Assembly: GCA_026873275.1 (NCBI GenBank)
Contig: JANTUC010000001.1
Span: forward strand, 2,666,001 to 2,730,000
Direction of reading: 5' to 3'
Length of the DNA stretch: 64,000 nt
Origin: Pseudopithomyces maydicus
Taxonomy: Eukaryota; Ascomycota; Dothideomycetes; Pleosporales; Didymosphaeriaceae
In this document: piece by piece, positions 22,295-34,229 of the stretch
How the letters are laid out: every line of letters begins with the position of its first letter
Numbering within the stretch: the stretch's first letter is position 1
Notes under the pieces: generated by a model
The model's database searches: none
Seen by the model: only the letters and a program-made list of their open reading frames with translations
What the model was told of the DNA's origin: nothing
Position numbers and translations under genes: made by a program

Positions 22295-24831
22295 TCAAAG
22301 AGGGTGCAGCGGACGCACACGAGGATCGATGTTCTCAGCGGTTTCGTGCTGGTACACAGTGACATCAACGCTTGAATTATTAGCAACGATCTAAGCGTCA
22401 AATGGACCACCTGTTGACTTACACTTTACCAAGTTTGTGGCCCATCTTGAACATATGGCCAGCCTTGCGGAACCTGAACTTCTTTAGGAATTCACTCATC
22501 CAGACCATGTCATCGCCAGATTCGTGAGGAATATAGCAGTTAATCATCTTGACGACACGTCCGCTGCCATGTTTGAGGTATTCGCCATTGTTAATCCACG
22601 GGTAGCCACCTCTAGCAGGGTAGCTGGTATTCACCATTTCGAGCAGGCGATCTAGAAGGCATTTGGCTATGTTTTGGCGGACGAAGTCGGGATGAACATA
22701 GAACTCGAGTTCGAAGGTAAACCGGTAAATGCTACCCCGGTCACAAAAGTCATCTATGAACGCAATCCCAACGATAGGCTCGCTGACGTAATTTTGAGGA
22801 CCTTTCGGCTGAAGACTGTTCTGGCGAAGGCCTTTGTGAACTGCGACAATGTAAGGAAGCCCTTCGTTGGTAATGGTGCGAATTCGGTCCACGATCTCCT
22901 TGATACTCCGCGGTTCGAACTCCGGCGCACTGATCGTGTTCTTAACGTAGTGATTGTAGAGCTCCTATTAACTGTCAGCCCAAAAAACCGTTATTACACC
23001 AGGAGCTACTTACTTGGATGCCCTGAGCATCTGCCGCTACGACGGGCCGGAAGTAGACATTGCTCGTTGGGCGATAACCAGGACTACAAGGCGGCGGCTC
23101 TGATACAACTACGGGCCGGTTGAGTTTCTGCCTCCGCCGTTTCTCACGAGCAAGGTTCTTGTCGGCAATGAACTTCAATGTTTGCTCCGCTGATCGTTCA
23201 GCTCCCAGCGTGCGGTTCCCCTCGTCCGTCGGATCTAAGATGGAATCGGGAGGATGCTCTAGTGGTTTTAAGAAGTCACTATCAGGTAGATACTCCTCCC
23301 AGAATGGAATACGCTCGGTAATGTCGATGTCACTAAGAGCTTCTGGGGCACGGTGGGGAAAGATCTGCCAGAAGGATTGTGGTGCAATACCCTCTATAAT
23401 CGTTGGTACCCAATTTCGAGGGGCTATTTCGTGATTCTGTACATGGTCAGTGGAATCTATGCGGGAAAAAGGAGTCACCACTTGGGTTGTACATACATCC
23501 AGATTGATATACTCTGGCAATGCGAGCATGTAGGCGAGGTTGTCGGTGCAGCTCTCATCGTGGCCATTGATCCATTTTTCGATATTCTCACCCAAGTGGC
23601 GATCGGTAAAGCCAAGTCTGCTGTGCCAGTCCGGATTCGGCGGGAGCCAGTCACCATTCCAATCCACCAGCTTCTTGACATCATAATCCGGATCGCCATT
23701 GCTATCCGATTTATTCTCGACGCCCCAACCACCGTCCTCGCCGTTGTAGTCTTCATCGACGGTCACCGCCTTCATGTCACGGTTCTTTGGCCATACATGG
23801 CGGCCCTTGCGAGTTGGGGAGCCCCAGCGACCATTACGCCCATTCTTGGGCTTTGGGGGAGGTTCTGGTACAGGTACATAGTCGCCCCATGCTGCATTCA
23901 TCTGTGCCTCTGCGTCCAGGACTGGTGCCGATTGTTTTTGCTGGGAAGCTTGGTTGTGTACAACTACAGACAACGGAGGGGAGGGTGGTGCCTGTAGCTG
24001 TTCGCTGGTGGGGTTGCTGGCGGAAAGTCAGCAAGAAGATTCCCACGCAGATGAATACCAATCACTGTACTCGTAAAGGCGACACAGAGTACACATGTTT
24101 ACATAGAGTATCAGGAGTAACGAACTTACATATCTAAGCGGCTAGTAGCGAGACCGGCATGCGTAGGCTCTGCGTCAGCGGATGCTGTTGCTGCGGATTC
24201 CTCGGGAGAGTGCGCAACCATAGGCGTGAAACCGTTGCCACCCTTCTTCGTGCGAAGGTGAGGAGGAACGTATGCAGAAGTTTTGACCGTCTGCATGCTG
24301 CTCGAGGGCTGCCTGCCTTGTTCGTGGCGAGTGTCTCCTTGTCGAATAGTTTGGTTGGTATTTGATGGTGGGGTGGCTGAGGGCGCTGGTGTGGAAGGCG
24401 CGGCAAGGTGAAGGGAGGAAGGTGCCAAGTGAGTACCTGGGTCAATCGGAACAATCGTGTTGCCTCGAGTAGTGTCCGCTGGGTCGGCACAGACATCACC
24501 ATCCTGCCAATTGCGATTCTTTGAGTTCTGCAATCGATTAGTGGAAATACAAAATAGAGAGACTAGATGACTAAACAGAAGGTGCGCAGTTGCTTTGCGC
24601 AAAGGTCGCACGAACGAATGCCCAATCTTCTCTATCAGCACCAGCTGCTCGTCTCGAATCACATACCTTCGGCGCGTTGGACTTCTTCCAATGCTTCCGG
24701 GTGGACTGGCGACTCTTCATGGTGTTGGACTGGCCCGAGTTATCTTGCAACAACTGATTGTCTTCGCCAAATTGGACGGGTGGCTGCATGGCATACAGAG
24801 ATTCGCGGCCCACCCTTGCGAAGTGAGCCAT
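22295..24831 (-). CDS. Disordered N-terminus plus C-terminal GNAT acetyltransferase-like domain
   Basis: Predicted 707-residue protein; the function of this fungal family is unknown to me. Six minus-strand exons with matching phases: 24831-24667, 24527-24130, 24016-23497, 23436-23014, 22964-22423 and 22370-22295. The first half is Pro/Ser/Asn-rich and disordered, with a MKSRQSTRKHWKK basic patch, VPPHLRTKKGGNG, and a Trp/Gly block KNGRNGRWGSPTRKGRHVW. From about residue 486 a GNAT fold is visible: VYFRPVVAADAQGIQELYN, then PIVGIAFIDDFCDR, then FELEFYVHPDFVRQNIAKCL as the acetyl-CoA-binding beta4/alpha3 part. A small last exon, easily missed because the previous exon runs into a stop directly after its donor site, adds DVTVYQHETAENIDPRVRP. 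The 60-nt third intron is stop-free and in frame, so a longer isoform is possible. Substrate unknown. Confidence 0.8.
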
Positions 24832-25512
24832 GGTAACGACTTCCGGTGTTATGCACCAAGTTCAAGCTAGAAGTTGTGGTATTGTACAGGAAGAAGGATA
24901 GAGGGAAGTGTGTGGAAGATAGTTGAGAGATACCAGAAGAAATATCTTATATAGAAAGGGTGCTGCCTCAGCACGGGCTCACGATAAAAGTGAGAGACGG
25001 TGTTTTAATTGATAATTGAAATTCTAGAGGACAATGGCCTCTTTCTGTTTTACCCGCCAGTGCCTGAAAATGAGGCTAGAGAGATAGACTAGGGAGTAGT
25101 AAGAGACTGGAGGACTTTCAATTGCTGGTCCTCGGTTCGATGGGCTGCTAACCCTCAACATATGATCCATGGAGTTTAGCTTCTAAAAGAAACATGTAGA
25201 GAACCAAACAGAGCTGTCTAATTCAGTAATGTTTTTTTCCTGCACGTAGACAAGGGGTTATCGGAGCACCATTCAATTCTCCCCATTCCATTACAAGGCG
25301 TGGCGTTTGTCATGACCCCGGGACCTCATGGTATGAGTTACATGTCATAAATAGATTGTCCCAGAATGAAATGCTCTATGTCATTTGTGTTGGCTGTATC
25401 AAAAGTAGGTGTTCGTTGCTGCACAGGAACGGAAGGTTTAACCGAGACCGGCGCACTCCACCATGAGACCTCTGCCAGGCTGCAACTTGACGTACCATAC
25501 AACTACGCAAAA
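24832..25512. promoter_or_regulatory. Divergent promoter region, GNAT gene / Arl2
   Basis: A 681 bp gap between divergent start codons, so it should carry both promoters. The GNAT side has a TATA-like box (24946-24953). Nothing recognisable on the Arl2 side, and no tRNA despite a short GGTTCGA match near 25132. Confidence 0.45.
24946..24953 (-). promoter_or_regulatory. TATA-like box (TATATAAG) for the GNAT gene
   Basis: TATATAAG on the minus strand, about 115-122 bases before the GNAT ATG, within the range seen for fungal TATA boxes upstream of the 5' UTR. Confidence 0.4.
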
Positions 25513-26321
25513 ATGCTATCTATCTTGCGGAAGGCCCGGTTGAAGGACAAGGAGATGCGAATCCTAATGTTGTGTGTATCCCGAAGCATTTGGCACATGA
25601 AGGTAGTGTTGCTGACCGGTTATAAGAGGGTTAGACAATGCAGGGAAGACAACGATTGTTAAGAAGATTATGAATGAAGACGTCAACAGCGTCAGCCCGA
25701 CGCTGGGTTTTATCATTAAGACGATCGACTATGACGGGTAAGAGGGCCTCCAAAATTGGGGTAAGATTTGAATATTGACAGATCAAGTTACAAGCTGAAC
25801 ATATGTACTGCTCCCGGTAATTGTAGATGTACCGCTCGTGACTGATGCTGGCAGGGGACGTGGGTGGGCAGAAGACGCTACGGACGTATTGGAAGAACTA
25901 TTTTGAAAAGACCGACACGCTCATATGGGTTGTCGACGCCACCGACCGCGAGCGGATCGATGACTGCCGGCACGAGCTGGAGGGGTTGTTGCTCGAAGAG
26001 GTTGGTGAACAGCAGCAACGAATGGTTGTTCGACATGGCTGACACATGCCCAGCGACTCATGGGCGCAAGCTTGCTCGTTTTCAAGAACAAGAGCGACGT
26101 GTCGGGGGCGATGAGCGAGGACGAGGTTCGCCAGGTACGTGGGGTGTCAGGCACGACAGGGGCGTTGTCAGGCCAATAACGCGGTGCAGGGCCTCCGGCT
26201 GGACACGATCAAGACACACAAATGGACCATCATGGCATGCAGCGCCATGACTGGCAGAAACCTGCAGGAGGGGCTACAGTGGGTTGTGCAGGACGCGAAA
26301 AGCAGGCTGTTCCTGTATTGA
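25513..26321 (+). CDS. arl2: ADP-ribosylation factor-like GTPase Arl2
   Basis: Small GTPase of the Arf family, 181 residues (animal ARL2 is about 184); it works with tubulin cofactors in microtubule biogenesis (Cin4/Alp41 in yeasts). Six exons: 25513-25571, 25627-25737, 25788-25804, 25855-26000, 26054-26134 and 26190-26321. The third is only 17 nt and is needed to rebuild GYKLNIWDVGGQ. Motifs: P-loop GLDNAGKTT, switch I Thr in SPTLGF, switch II DVGGQ, NKSD for guanine recognition, and CSAMTG. The N-terminal MLSILRKARLKDKEMRILML lacks the Gly2 of myristoylated Arfs, as expected for Arl2. Some exon junctions (GTTGGT donor at 26001) are weak but are the only ones that fit the family. Confidence 0.93.
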
Positions 26322-26766
26322 TCCACCGGAGCGTGAACGGCTGCAAGGGGCAACCCTTTACCATGGGTGGGAAGTGGGCAGACGCGGGAGGGACAAGCGT
26401 GGCGACGGTGTGTCGGGTGCCAAACTTAGACAGCATAACAAACACGACGCGGGGACTCGATTGAAACCTGTCCTTCACTCCTGTCACTCCTGTCACGCCC
26501 GCCAGCATTCCGGGGCTGCCAATTGTGCTGCTTTGAGTTCGCCCGCGATCTGTGTTTCATCCACACTCGAAACGGACCGGGGGGCCAAGGCACAGTGACC
26601 CGAGCGCCCGTGTTAGGTACTCGACGTCCGTGTGTTTAGCATCAATTCACCCCAGCACTCCAGGGCTGCCCTTCATTTGCAAGCTTGCAAGCGCTCCACG
26701 CACGCGTGCCTCCGCCACGGGCGCGATCCGGTATTAGTCTGTGTTTACTCACGCCCCCGAGTCACC
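26322..26766. other. Intergenic, Arl2 3' end and actin-binding gene promoter
   Basis: A 445 bp GC-rich gap between two + strand genes. No gene or clear promoter motif seen. The long frame of the next gene is open upstream of its ATG, but that part is not supported as coding. Confidence 0.45.
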
Positions 26767-29700
26767 ATGTCAAACTCAGACGACGTCGATCCGCGCCAGT
26801 TTCTGGAGCGGATGCGCACCATGTCGGAGCAGCGAGACGAGCAGGACGCACAGCGCATCAAAAAGCTGGAGGAGGAGCTGATCCAAGGCCGCAGCGAGCG
26901 CCTCGCACGCAGGGCAGGTACGCTGCCCCCTCTGCCCCTCCCCTCTCCACCTGTCCACAATTCGCATGGGAGCTGACCAAAATACCAGAACGTGCACGCT
27001 CTCTGTCGCCGGACAAGCCGACAACGCCCCAGTCGCACCGCTCTCTCGCCGACACTCCTCGCAGCGTCCAAGACAAGCTCCAGGACACCCCGACTCCGGC
27101 CATGGACCCGCCGTCGCAGGAGAACGCCCGGGAAGACTCCCTGCGCCAGCTGACGGGCTCGCCCACGCAGCCCTTGGAGGAGTTCGAACCGAAGAAACCT
27201 GCCCCAAGTGCCGCTGCACTCGCCCGCTCCGGCACGCTGTCGTGGCAGCAGCGACGTCCGCAGTCAGCCAGCATACGGAGGCCTCTGTCTGTCGCAGCAA
27301 CCTCCCCGCGCACCTCCGAACCCTCCTCTCCAGAACGGCCCGCTTCCCGAGCCCAGATCGCCCAGTCGCTCGGTGCCAAAGATCCATCGTGGTTCAAGCA
27401 GACGCCAGACCGAGGGATTGGCTCTGCGGCATACAGGAAGAACCAGGAGGACGACACTTCGGAGGCTGCGACCCTGTCAGGGAGGAGACAGCTTCCCGGC
27501 ATGTCAAGCGAGACCCCCGCAGGGCCTGAAGCAACTTCTCCGCCACCGGAGAGCACTCGTTCAAGTGGCTCTATCCGCGGCAGCACCGTCCTCGCGAACC
27601 GCACCTCGGCAATTGCATCTTTATCTGGCGTGAACGAAGAATCGCCCCCAAAAGCCAAATCGCCTCTCCCTGTCCTCGACGCGCAAAAGTTTGCCCCGCC
27701 GTCAGAAAATGGTTCTTCGGTCGATGGTGGCGATCGCACTTCTGTGCGAGGACTTGCAATGTCGCCGACGCAAGGGCGGATATCTCCTGATCGTCCTGCT
27801 TCTCCTACAAAGGGCATGGGTGGCTTCGTCCAGAGTGCAATAATGAAGCGCAGCGACAGTGTAAGTAAGAGGTGGAGCACTCAAGCACCTCCAAGCCTTA
27901 GCAGGCAAAATTCTACCCTGAGTAACCGGGGTAGTACTTACGGCACTTTGGCTAGGTCGGATATTCGACCGAGTACCTTGAGCCGTGATGGTTCAATCGA
28001 GCCTCTATCGCGTCCCGGATCAAGTTACAGTACCACTGCCGCCGCTAAAGATACTACAGAGGGTGCCGAAAAACCGGAATTTGTCAAGCCTGCGCTGCCG
28101 CGTCACAGTCGTAGCAAGTCTGTAGCGTCGACATTCAGCGAAGGTCTTCCACACCAGGATGAAACGTCACCTCCAAGTCCATCAAAACGCTGGAGCCCTA
28201 CTAAATCGAGTTGGTTGGAAAATGCCCTCAATAAGAAGCCAGAATCACCGAAGCTTCAACAGCCACCTTCGCTTCAACCTGCGTGGATGAGCGAGTTAAG
28301 TCGTATCAAACAGCAACGTGGAAGCGTTGACTTCGGCAAATCGAGCCCTTTGCAGAGCCCATCTGTTGACACTCCAGCCTCAGGCAGATCTTCTCCTATA
28401 AAAGATTTCCAATTACGGCCTGTGAGTTTGCGAAGCCGTCCAAGTTCGCCCAAGAAGGAAGAGTCGTTTACGCTAGAGAAGAGCGAAATTTCGCAGGAAT
28501 CGCCTAGAACACATGAGTCTCCTCAAAAGACAGATCCTGATCCAGCCCAGAAAGAAGAGACAAACATGCTTCCTTCACTAAAAACAAAGCCTGCGGTGGT
28601 TGCCAAGCCATCGATACCTGCAAAGAGCGATGACAAGGAAGCGGATGTGATAGTGTCCCCAAGAGGAGAGGCTGAGACACCTAAGAGCCCGCCTGCCATC
28701 ACTAGCGCTAAGCCTACGCTACCTTCATCTCTTGTTGTCAAAGATTCTGCATTGTCATCCCCTGTCACTAGAACCAAGCCTGAAACTCCTCCAAAAAAGG
28801 ACTTCCGTGCATCACTGAAGTCACGCCAGCCTGTTGCAGGTTCCGAAAAGAAGGAAGAAGTAAATGAACTACAAAATGTTTTTGGAAAACTGAGACGAAC
28901 TGAGACGAAGAATTACGTCGCTCCAGACACATTCAAAAACAACATATTGCAGGGGAAAAACGCTTTGAATGTTACTGGTGGTCCAAAGCCTACAGTTCGG
29001 AGAGATGAGTTTCGGGACAGTCTAGTGTCGCAGAAAGCTGCCATGCTGGCAAAGGCCCAAGAGACTGGTTCTGCTGCCCACAAAAGGGCAGATAGCTCTG
29101 CAAAAGACGCGGCTCCGCCTGAGGCGATAGCAGCACGTAGAAAGTTGTCAAGGTCAGACAGCATCTCTAAGCCTCCACCGCCAAAAGAATCGACCACAAC
29201 GCCTGAGGCCATTGCACGTCGGAAAAGCCTTCGCGCAAGCAAATCGATGGTCATCGACAAGCCCAGTCAGTCTGCTGCATCAATGTCGTCACAAGCAGCA
29301 CCCGTTATCAAATCCAGCAAACTTGCAGACCGGTTCAATCCGGCTTTGGCTAATATGTTGGCAAGAGGACCACCACCCATGGCTGGAAATGGAGGCACCT
29401 CTAAAGAGAACGTAGGAGAACGACCTGCAAATCCTACACAAGAGGAAAAAACTGTTCCAGCACCAGAACTGACCCACATGACGAAGGGAAGGGCTCGGGG
29501 GCCTAAGAGGCGTGCACCGGGAAACAAGGCGGCCGATACCAGGGCAAACAACGCGACAGTCAGAGCAGAAGCAGAAAAGACGCCTCCAATTACGAAGGTC
29601 CCGCTGGTTAAGGCTGAACATGTTTTATCAAGCTCTGAACCATCCGAAATCGGCGATGCCCTGGCGAGCCGGACACCTGCCAAAAACATGGTAAAGGACA

Positions 29701-31795
29701 AGCCGGCCACGCCAATTAAATCTCCTGAATTGACCAAAAGGCTTTCAAAGTCACCAACACCGGAACCGCCAAAGAAGCCTGCATCTTTGGAGCTCAAACG
29801 AGAAGTATCATCTGAGTCACAAGCCACACCGCAAAGGTCGCCTTTCCCCGCAGCAGGACGGTCACCTGGGCCTGTACCGTCGCCATCTCCGTCCTGGACG
29901 AAGCAAACACCAAGTGCTCCACCAAAGCCGGTATCGACATACTCACCCAAGCCGGAGGTCCAGGCATTGAAGGAAATCGCTACGCCTAATACAGACAGTG
30001 CCAAGAAAGAGGAACGGTCGCCAGACAAGCCATCATTCTCTGTGAAAAGTGCTACAGCTCTGTGGGGAAACCAATCGAATACAGCATCGCTTGTTCCTGG
30101 AAAACCTAAGTCGCCGATCAAGCTTCCATCGAGAGCAGACGAGCAGGCGGCAATGAAAAGTGCTGGCTTAGAAGTCCGCAGCGAGACCCTAGGCGTTTCA
30201 GAGGCTAAGCCCTCCGCACCAAAACCAAAGCCTGCGGGCCTTGGTTTAGGTAGTTTGGGAAGTTTGGGTGGGCTGGTGGCAGCAAGGTCGAGAGAATCAA
30301 CTCCACCAAAGCCTTACTCTGACAAGGCCTCTCCTATATCACCGCCAACACTGGGCAACAGACCTCAATCAGAGCCTTTTAAGGATTCACCTCTCCCCCA
30401 GAAATCTAATGGTATTTTTGCAGATTTCTTCGATGAAGCACCAGTCACCACAGGAGAATTACCCGGGAGTATCGATACTGTCCGCATCTTGCAGACTCCG
30501 CCATACGACTTTGGTCCTAATGGAAAAATCAGGTTCATTCGTAAGCAAATTCATGAAGTATCGGGTGATGGAAAATTGACGCCTATACATGCACATGACG
30601 AGCATGTTCTTTTCCAAGACTCTATGTACCTGTGCACCCATACGTACAGCGAGGCCAATGGGTCCAAAACTACCGAAGTGTACCTGTGGGCTGGCAGCGG
30701 TGTAGCCGACCCTACCTTGGAGGATGTCCAACTTTTTGCAAGAAACTATGCGAAACAGAACCAGGGAAAACTGGTGCCAATACGACCCGGGAAAGAAACG
30801 CCTAATTTCATCGACGCGCTTGGAGGTATCATTGTCACACGGCGAGGAACGTTCCCGCCAGACAAGGAATTTATGCTTTGTGGACGCAAGCATCTTGGTC
30901 GTCTCGTGTTTGACGAAGTCGATTTCACCCTCAAAGGTCTCTGCTCAGGCTACGCCTATATCATCTCTACTGGTGGAAAGGTGTATGTCTGGAAAGGACG
31001 AGGGTGCTGTGCGGAAGAGCTAGCCGGCGCGCGTCTTATGGGCATGGATCTGGCGCCAGGCGGCAGCTTCCTTGAAATCGACGAGGGCTCAGAGCCAGAT
31101 GAAATGATCCAAATATTCCCCCCGAGCATAGGGAAAGGGCCTGCAATCCCCCGGTCAGCGGATCACTGGCGATACAAAGCCACCTCAGAACGATACCAAA
31201 CGCGGCTCTTCAAGGTCGAACAGCAGCAATCGTCGGGATGGGGGAGCCTCCAGGTGAGCTCTTACCTTCCAGCTATGTTGCGCCGGCCATCGTGGCAATT
31301 TAACAGAAGGATGTCCACTGAACGGGAACAGACGCCTAGTCCACCTAGATCGCCGCTACCCCCAGGGATGAGTACGAAGATTGTGGAGATTATGCCGTTC
31401 TGCCAGCGGGATTTGGAGCCGGAGTACATTTACGTTCTTGACGCATATTTCGAAATGTATATGTAAGTGTTCACGAGAGTATTTCTTATTTATTCAAACT
31501 AATTATATGCAGTATCGTCGGCTCCCTTTCACGATCACAACATCACGCTTTCTCTACTGCCCTCATGTTCGCACAGGAGTACGTTATTCTGGCAGTAACG
31601 GAAGAAGACAGGCCCATCAAACCACCTACGACAATTGTACTTGAAGGAGTGCCACGAGACATGAAAGCAGTATTTCGTCACTGGGACGATTCAATAATAC
31701 CCGCTGCAGGCCTCATGAACGGTAAACTTGGGCGCGGCAAGAGTTTGCGCATTGTCAGCATGGAAAAGGCCATCGAAGCGACACGACAACGATGA
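26767..31795 (+). CDS. DUF4045/gelsolin-repeat actin-binding protein, very long disordered region
   Basis: Predicted cytoskeletal protein of 1,635 residues. Exons 26767-26917, 26989-31462 and 31513-31795, introns 71 and 50 nt, phases agree. It starts with an acidic coiled segment (VDPRQFLERMRTMSEQRDEQ...). A disordered region of about 1,150 residues follows, rich in Ser/Pro/Lys with many SP and TP sites. Two short repeated motifs of the type PEAIAARRKLSRSDSISK / PEAIARRKSLRASKSM occur. The tail from about residue 1,210 (GSIDTVRILQTPPYDFGPNG...) carries gelsolin-like units: HVLFQDSMYLCTHTYSEANG, EVYLWAGSG, YIISTGGKVYVWKGRG. Gelsolin repeats bind and sever actin filaments with calcium or PIP2 control; fungal members are little studied. 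I chose the ATG at 26767, which gives a conserved-looking first exon, rather than the open frame upstream. Confidence 0.85.
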
Positions 31796-32516
31796 AGCTC
31801 TCCTGCACTTTCCCTGCATATATTTGATAGGCGTTTCGGGGTAACTAGCATGGCGATGTGGGGTCGTTCTTCATGACTTGCATACATGCATTATTTACGA
31901 CGGATGGAGCTACGCTTCTTGATTGTGTTATAGGTGTTGTTGCTGGAAGTATGATGGCTTCTTAGATACTTGGATGTCAAGTGAAGCAACGGATGAAAGC
32001 TTCGGCGCTGGCCCATGAAATTCAGCAGAATATACCACTTTTCAAACTCTGTGAATACTATCATCTTGCACAATTTAACATAGTATAAGTTTTCATCGTA
32101 ACTCGACAGCTTCAAGAGCAAGCTGCTACGATGATCCGAGTACATCCGACCTCAACGAGTATTTCACGAGGTGGGATATTAATACTACGCATTAGTAATG
32201 CTTCCTTTACGTCATTCTGACTCTGGAGGGTCATCGTATTTACTTCTCCAACTGCGTAGATTCTCACGAAGCATCGGTGATTGTGATTGAAGAATACCAG
32301 ATTAGTATGCTGTTCAATTGGCGAATCATGAACTCATTGCTGATCATTTGACGGCATCTTTGAATTTGCCGATTTGTCAGCTGTGAGCTTTCAAAGTCGA
32401 CACATGTCAATGAAATATCTATATTAGACTCGACAGCATAGATCACCTAGTTTACTATGATTGCTATAATCTTCATCATTTGCACAACTTCGTACCGAAG
32501 GATTTGAGTTGCCATC
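31796..32516. other. Intergenic
   Basis: A 721 bp AT-rich gap between two + strand genes. It holds the 3' flank of the gelsolin-type gene and the promoter of the oxidoreductase. No gene seen. Confidence 0.5.
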
Positions 32517-33884
32517 ATGGCTACAACGCTGCCTGATATACGGAAAGTATATCGCCGAACAGACGACTATATTCCAGGAACTCCCAAGATCAAAATTGCC
32601 GAGGAAAAATTAGGTCTTCCACTCCATCCCACATCTATCCTCATCCAAGTCCACGCCGTTGCTCTCAACTACAGAGACGCCAACATTGCAAATGGAGGTA
32701 AGCGTTCTGCCCAACTTCCAAGCATTCAATTTCTCAGAAACCATCCTATCTACGACACATGTAAAGGAAGAAAAAATCCCAAAAGCACCACAAATCATAC
32801 ATCCTCCCTTCTTCCGTATTGCCATTTCTGAAACCCTCACCGATTCTCACCCTCTCACCAGGTAATCCCTGGCCCGTCACCCCCCACGGCATTCTCTGCA
32901 ACGACGCCGCGGGCTCCATCATCGCCACAGGCGACAAGGTCGAAACCCTAAAAGTCGGTGACAGAGTCGCACCCATAGTGGACACCGCGAATTTGACGGG
33001 CCGTGAGCCGGGTCGCTCATGGCTGGCAGCCGACGAAGATGGCGTTTTGGCAGAGTACTTGATCTTTGGCGAGAAGAGGGTGAGTAAGCTGCCGGCTCAC
33101 TTGGACTGGGTGCAAGCGAGTATTATCCCCTGTGCGGGGGTGACAGCTTGGAGTGCGCTGAAGGGCGTGGAGATTGGGAAGAGTGTTTTGATTCAAGGTA
33201 TGCCATCGTCATGTTCTGTCATGAGGCGCCTATTAAGTACGGTATGAAAGAAAGAGTAGTACTGAGACGGTTACAGGCACGGGCGGCGTCGCCATGTTCG
33301 CGCTTAAACTTGCAAGAGCAGCAGGATTGAAGGTGATACTCACATCCTCGAGCGACGAAAAGCTCCGCAAGATTAGCAGTCAATTCTTGAACCCGCCCAT
33401 TTCGACTGTGAACTACCGAGCAATGCCAAATTGGGATGAAGAAGTTCTCCGTCTCACTGATGATGAAGGCGTAGATCTGGTTGTAGAGGTGGGCGGTGCC
33501 TCGACGATAGTGAAGAGCTTGAAGTGCACTCGGAGAGGCGGCATCATCAGCATCGTGGGGTATTTGAGTGGGCCTAAGTCGGAGGATCTAGCCGATGTGA
33601 TACCCCTGAGTATCGACCGAAGGGTTACTATGAGGTGAGTCCCAATTAATGCATAAAAAGGCCCAACTCATGTTTCTTTACACGATGCTGATATATGTAT
33701 GTGTACTAGAGGCATAGACGCAGGCTCCAAGCACGACCTCGATGATCTATGCGCCGCGATTTCCGCGACACAAATGTCTTTTACTGATATCATCGACTCG
33801 GTGGAGCCGTGGGAGAAGGCAGACGAAGCTCTCCAATACGTGTGGGAAGGAAAGCAGGTCGGGAAGGTAGTCATCAAGCTGTGA
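32517..33884 (+). CDS. Medium-chain dehydrogenase/reductase (zinc-type alcohol dehydrogenase-like)
   Basis: NAD(P)-dependent oxidoreductase of the MDR superfamily, 349 residues. Exons 32517-32697, 32862-33197, 33277-33634 and 33710-33884. Motifs: N-terminal GroES-like barrel with VHAVALNYRDANIANGG and PVTPHGILCNDAAGSI; the nucleotide-binding glycine turn GTGGVAMFALKLA, assembled across an exon junction; LTSSSDEKL at the end of beta2; and VDLVVEVGGAS. The catalytic-zinc Cys and the four-Cys structural-zinc loop of true alcohol dehydrogenases are not apparent, so it may behave more like a quinone reductase or enoyl reductase. Substrate unknown. A Dal5-like transporter starts 345 bp downstream on the same strand; a shared pathway is possible but unproven. 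Confidence 0.9.
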
Positions 33885-34229
33885 GAGAGAGAGTTCACAA
33901 TCGTAATTCCATCAGCAACAACCCGATGATAAGCGCATGCATACCCTGTCTGAATTACGCGATGAACCGAAAATATACAATTTACCCGCTGGATAGACCC
34001 CACGCGGGCGTTTTCTCGAAAAGCTATGCGCGTTCGCGTGAAGACTAGAAGGGCCGCTAAACAAGTTTGAGCCGTCCCGCTTAGCTAGGTGCATGATGTG
34101 ATAGACCCGTCCGAGGAGAGAGGTTTTCCAGACCACATGCCTTCGCTTCGTTCATCCTTTCGTTCTTGGTTGCAGAAAAAAAAACTAACGTTACATTACT
34201 GATTTATCGCGAATTGAAGTTTTGACAAG
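33885..34229. other. Intergenic between oxidoreductase and MFS transporter
   Basis: A 345 bp gap between two + strand genes, with an A run at 34177-34184 shortly before the transporter ATG. No gene or clear promoter motif. Confidence 0.45.

Noticed and set aside
25120..25160. tRNA-like GGTTCGA match
   Set aside because: No matching A box, acceptor stem or cloverleaf could be formed around it.
26858..27880. 340-codon open frame antisense to the gelsolin-type gene
   Set aside because: Shadow of the high-GC coding strand; no family features, and the sense protein is well supported.
29267..30121. 284-codon antisense open frame in the gelsolin-type gene
   Set aside because: Low-complexity Gly/Ser/Asp composition that mirrors sense Ser/Pro/Lys codons; no motifs.
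31254..31310. Possible extra intron (GTGAGC ... AACAG) near the end of the gelsolin-type gene
   Set aside because: Splicing there would put a stop codon directly after the junction, whereas the unspliced frame continues into a conserved-looking tail.
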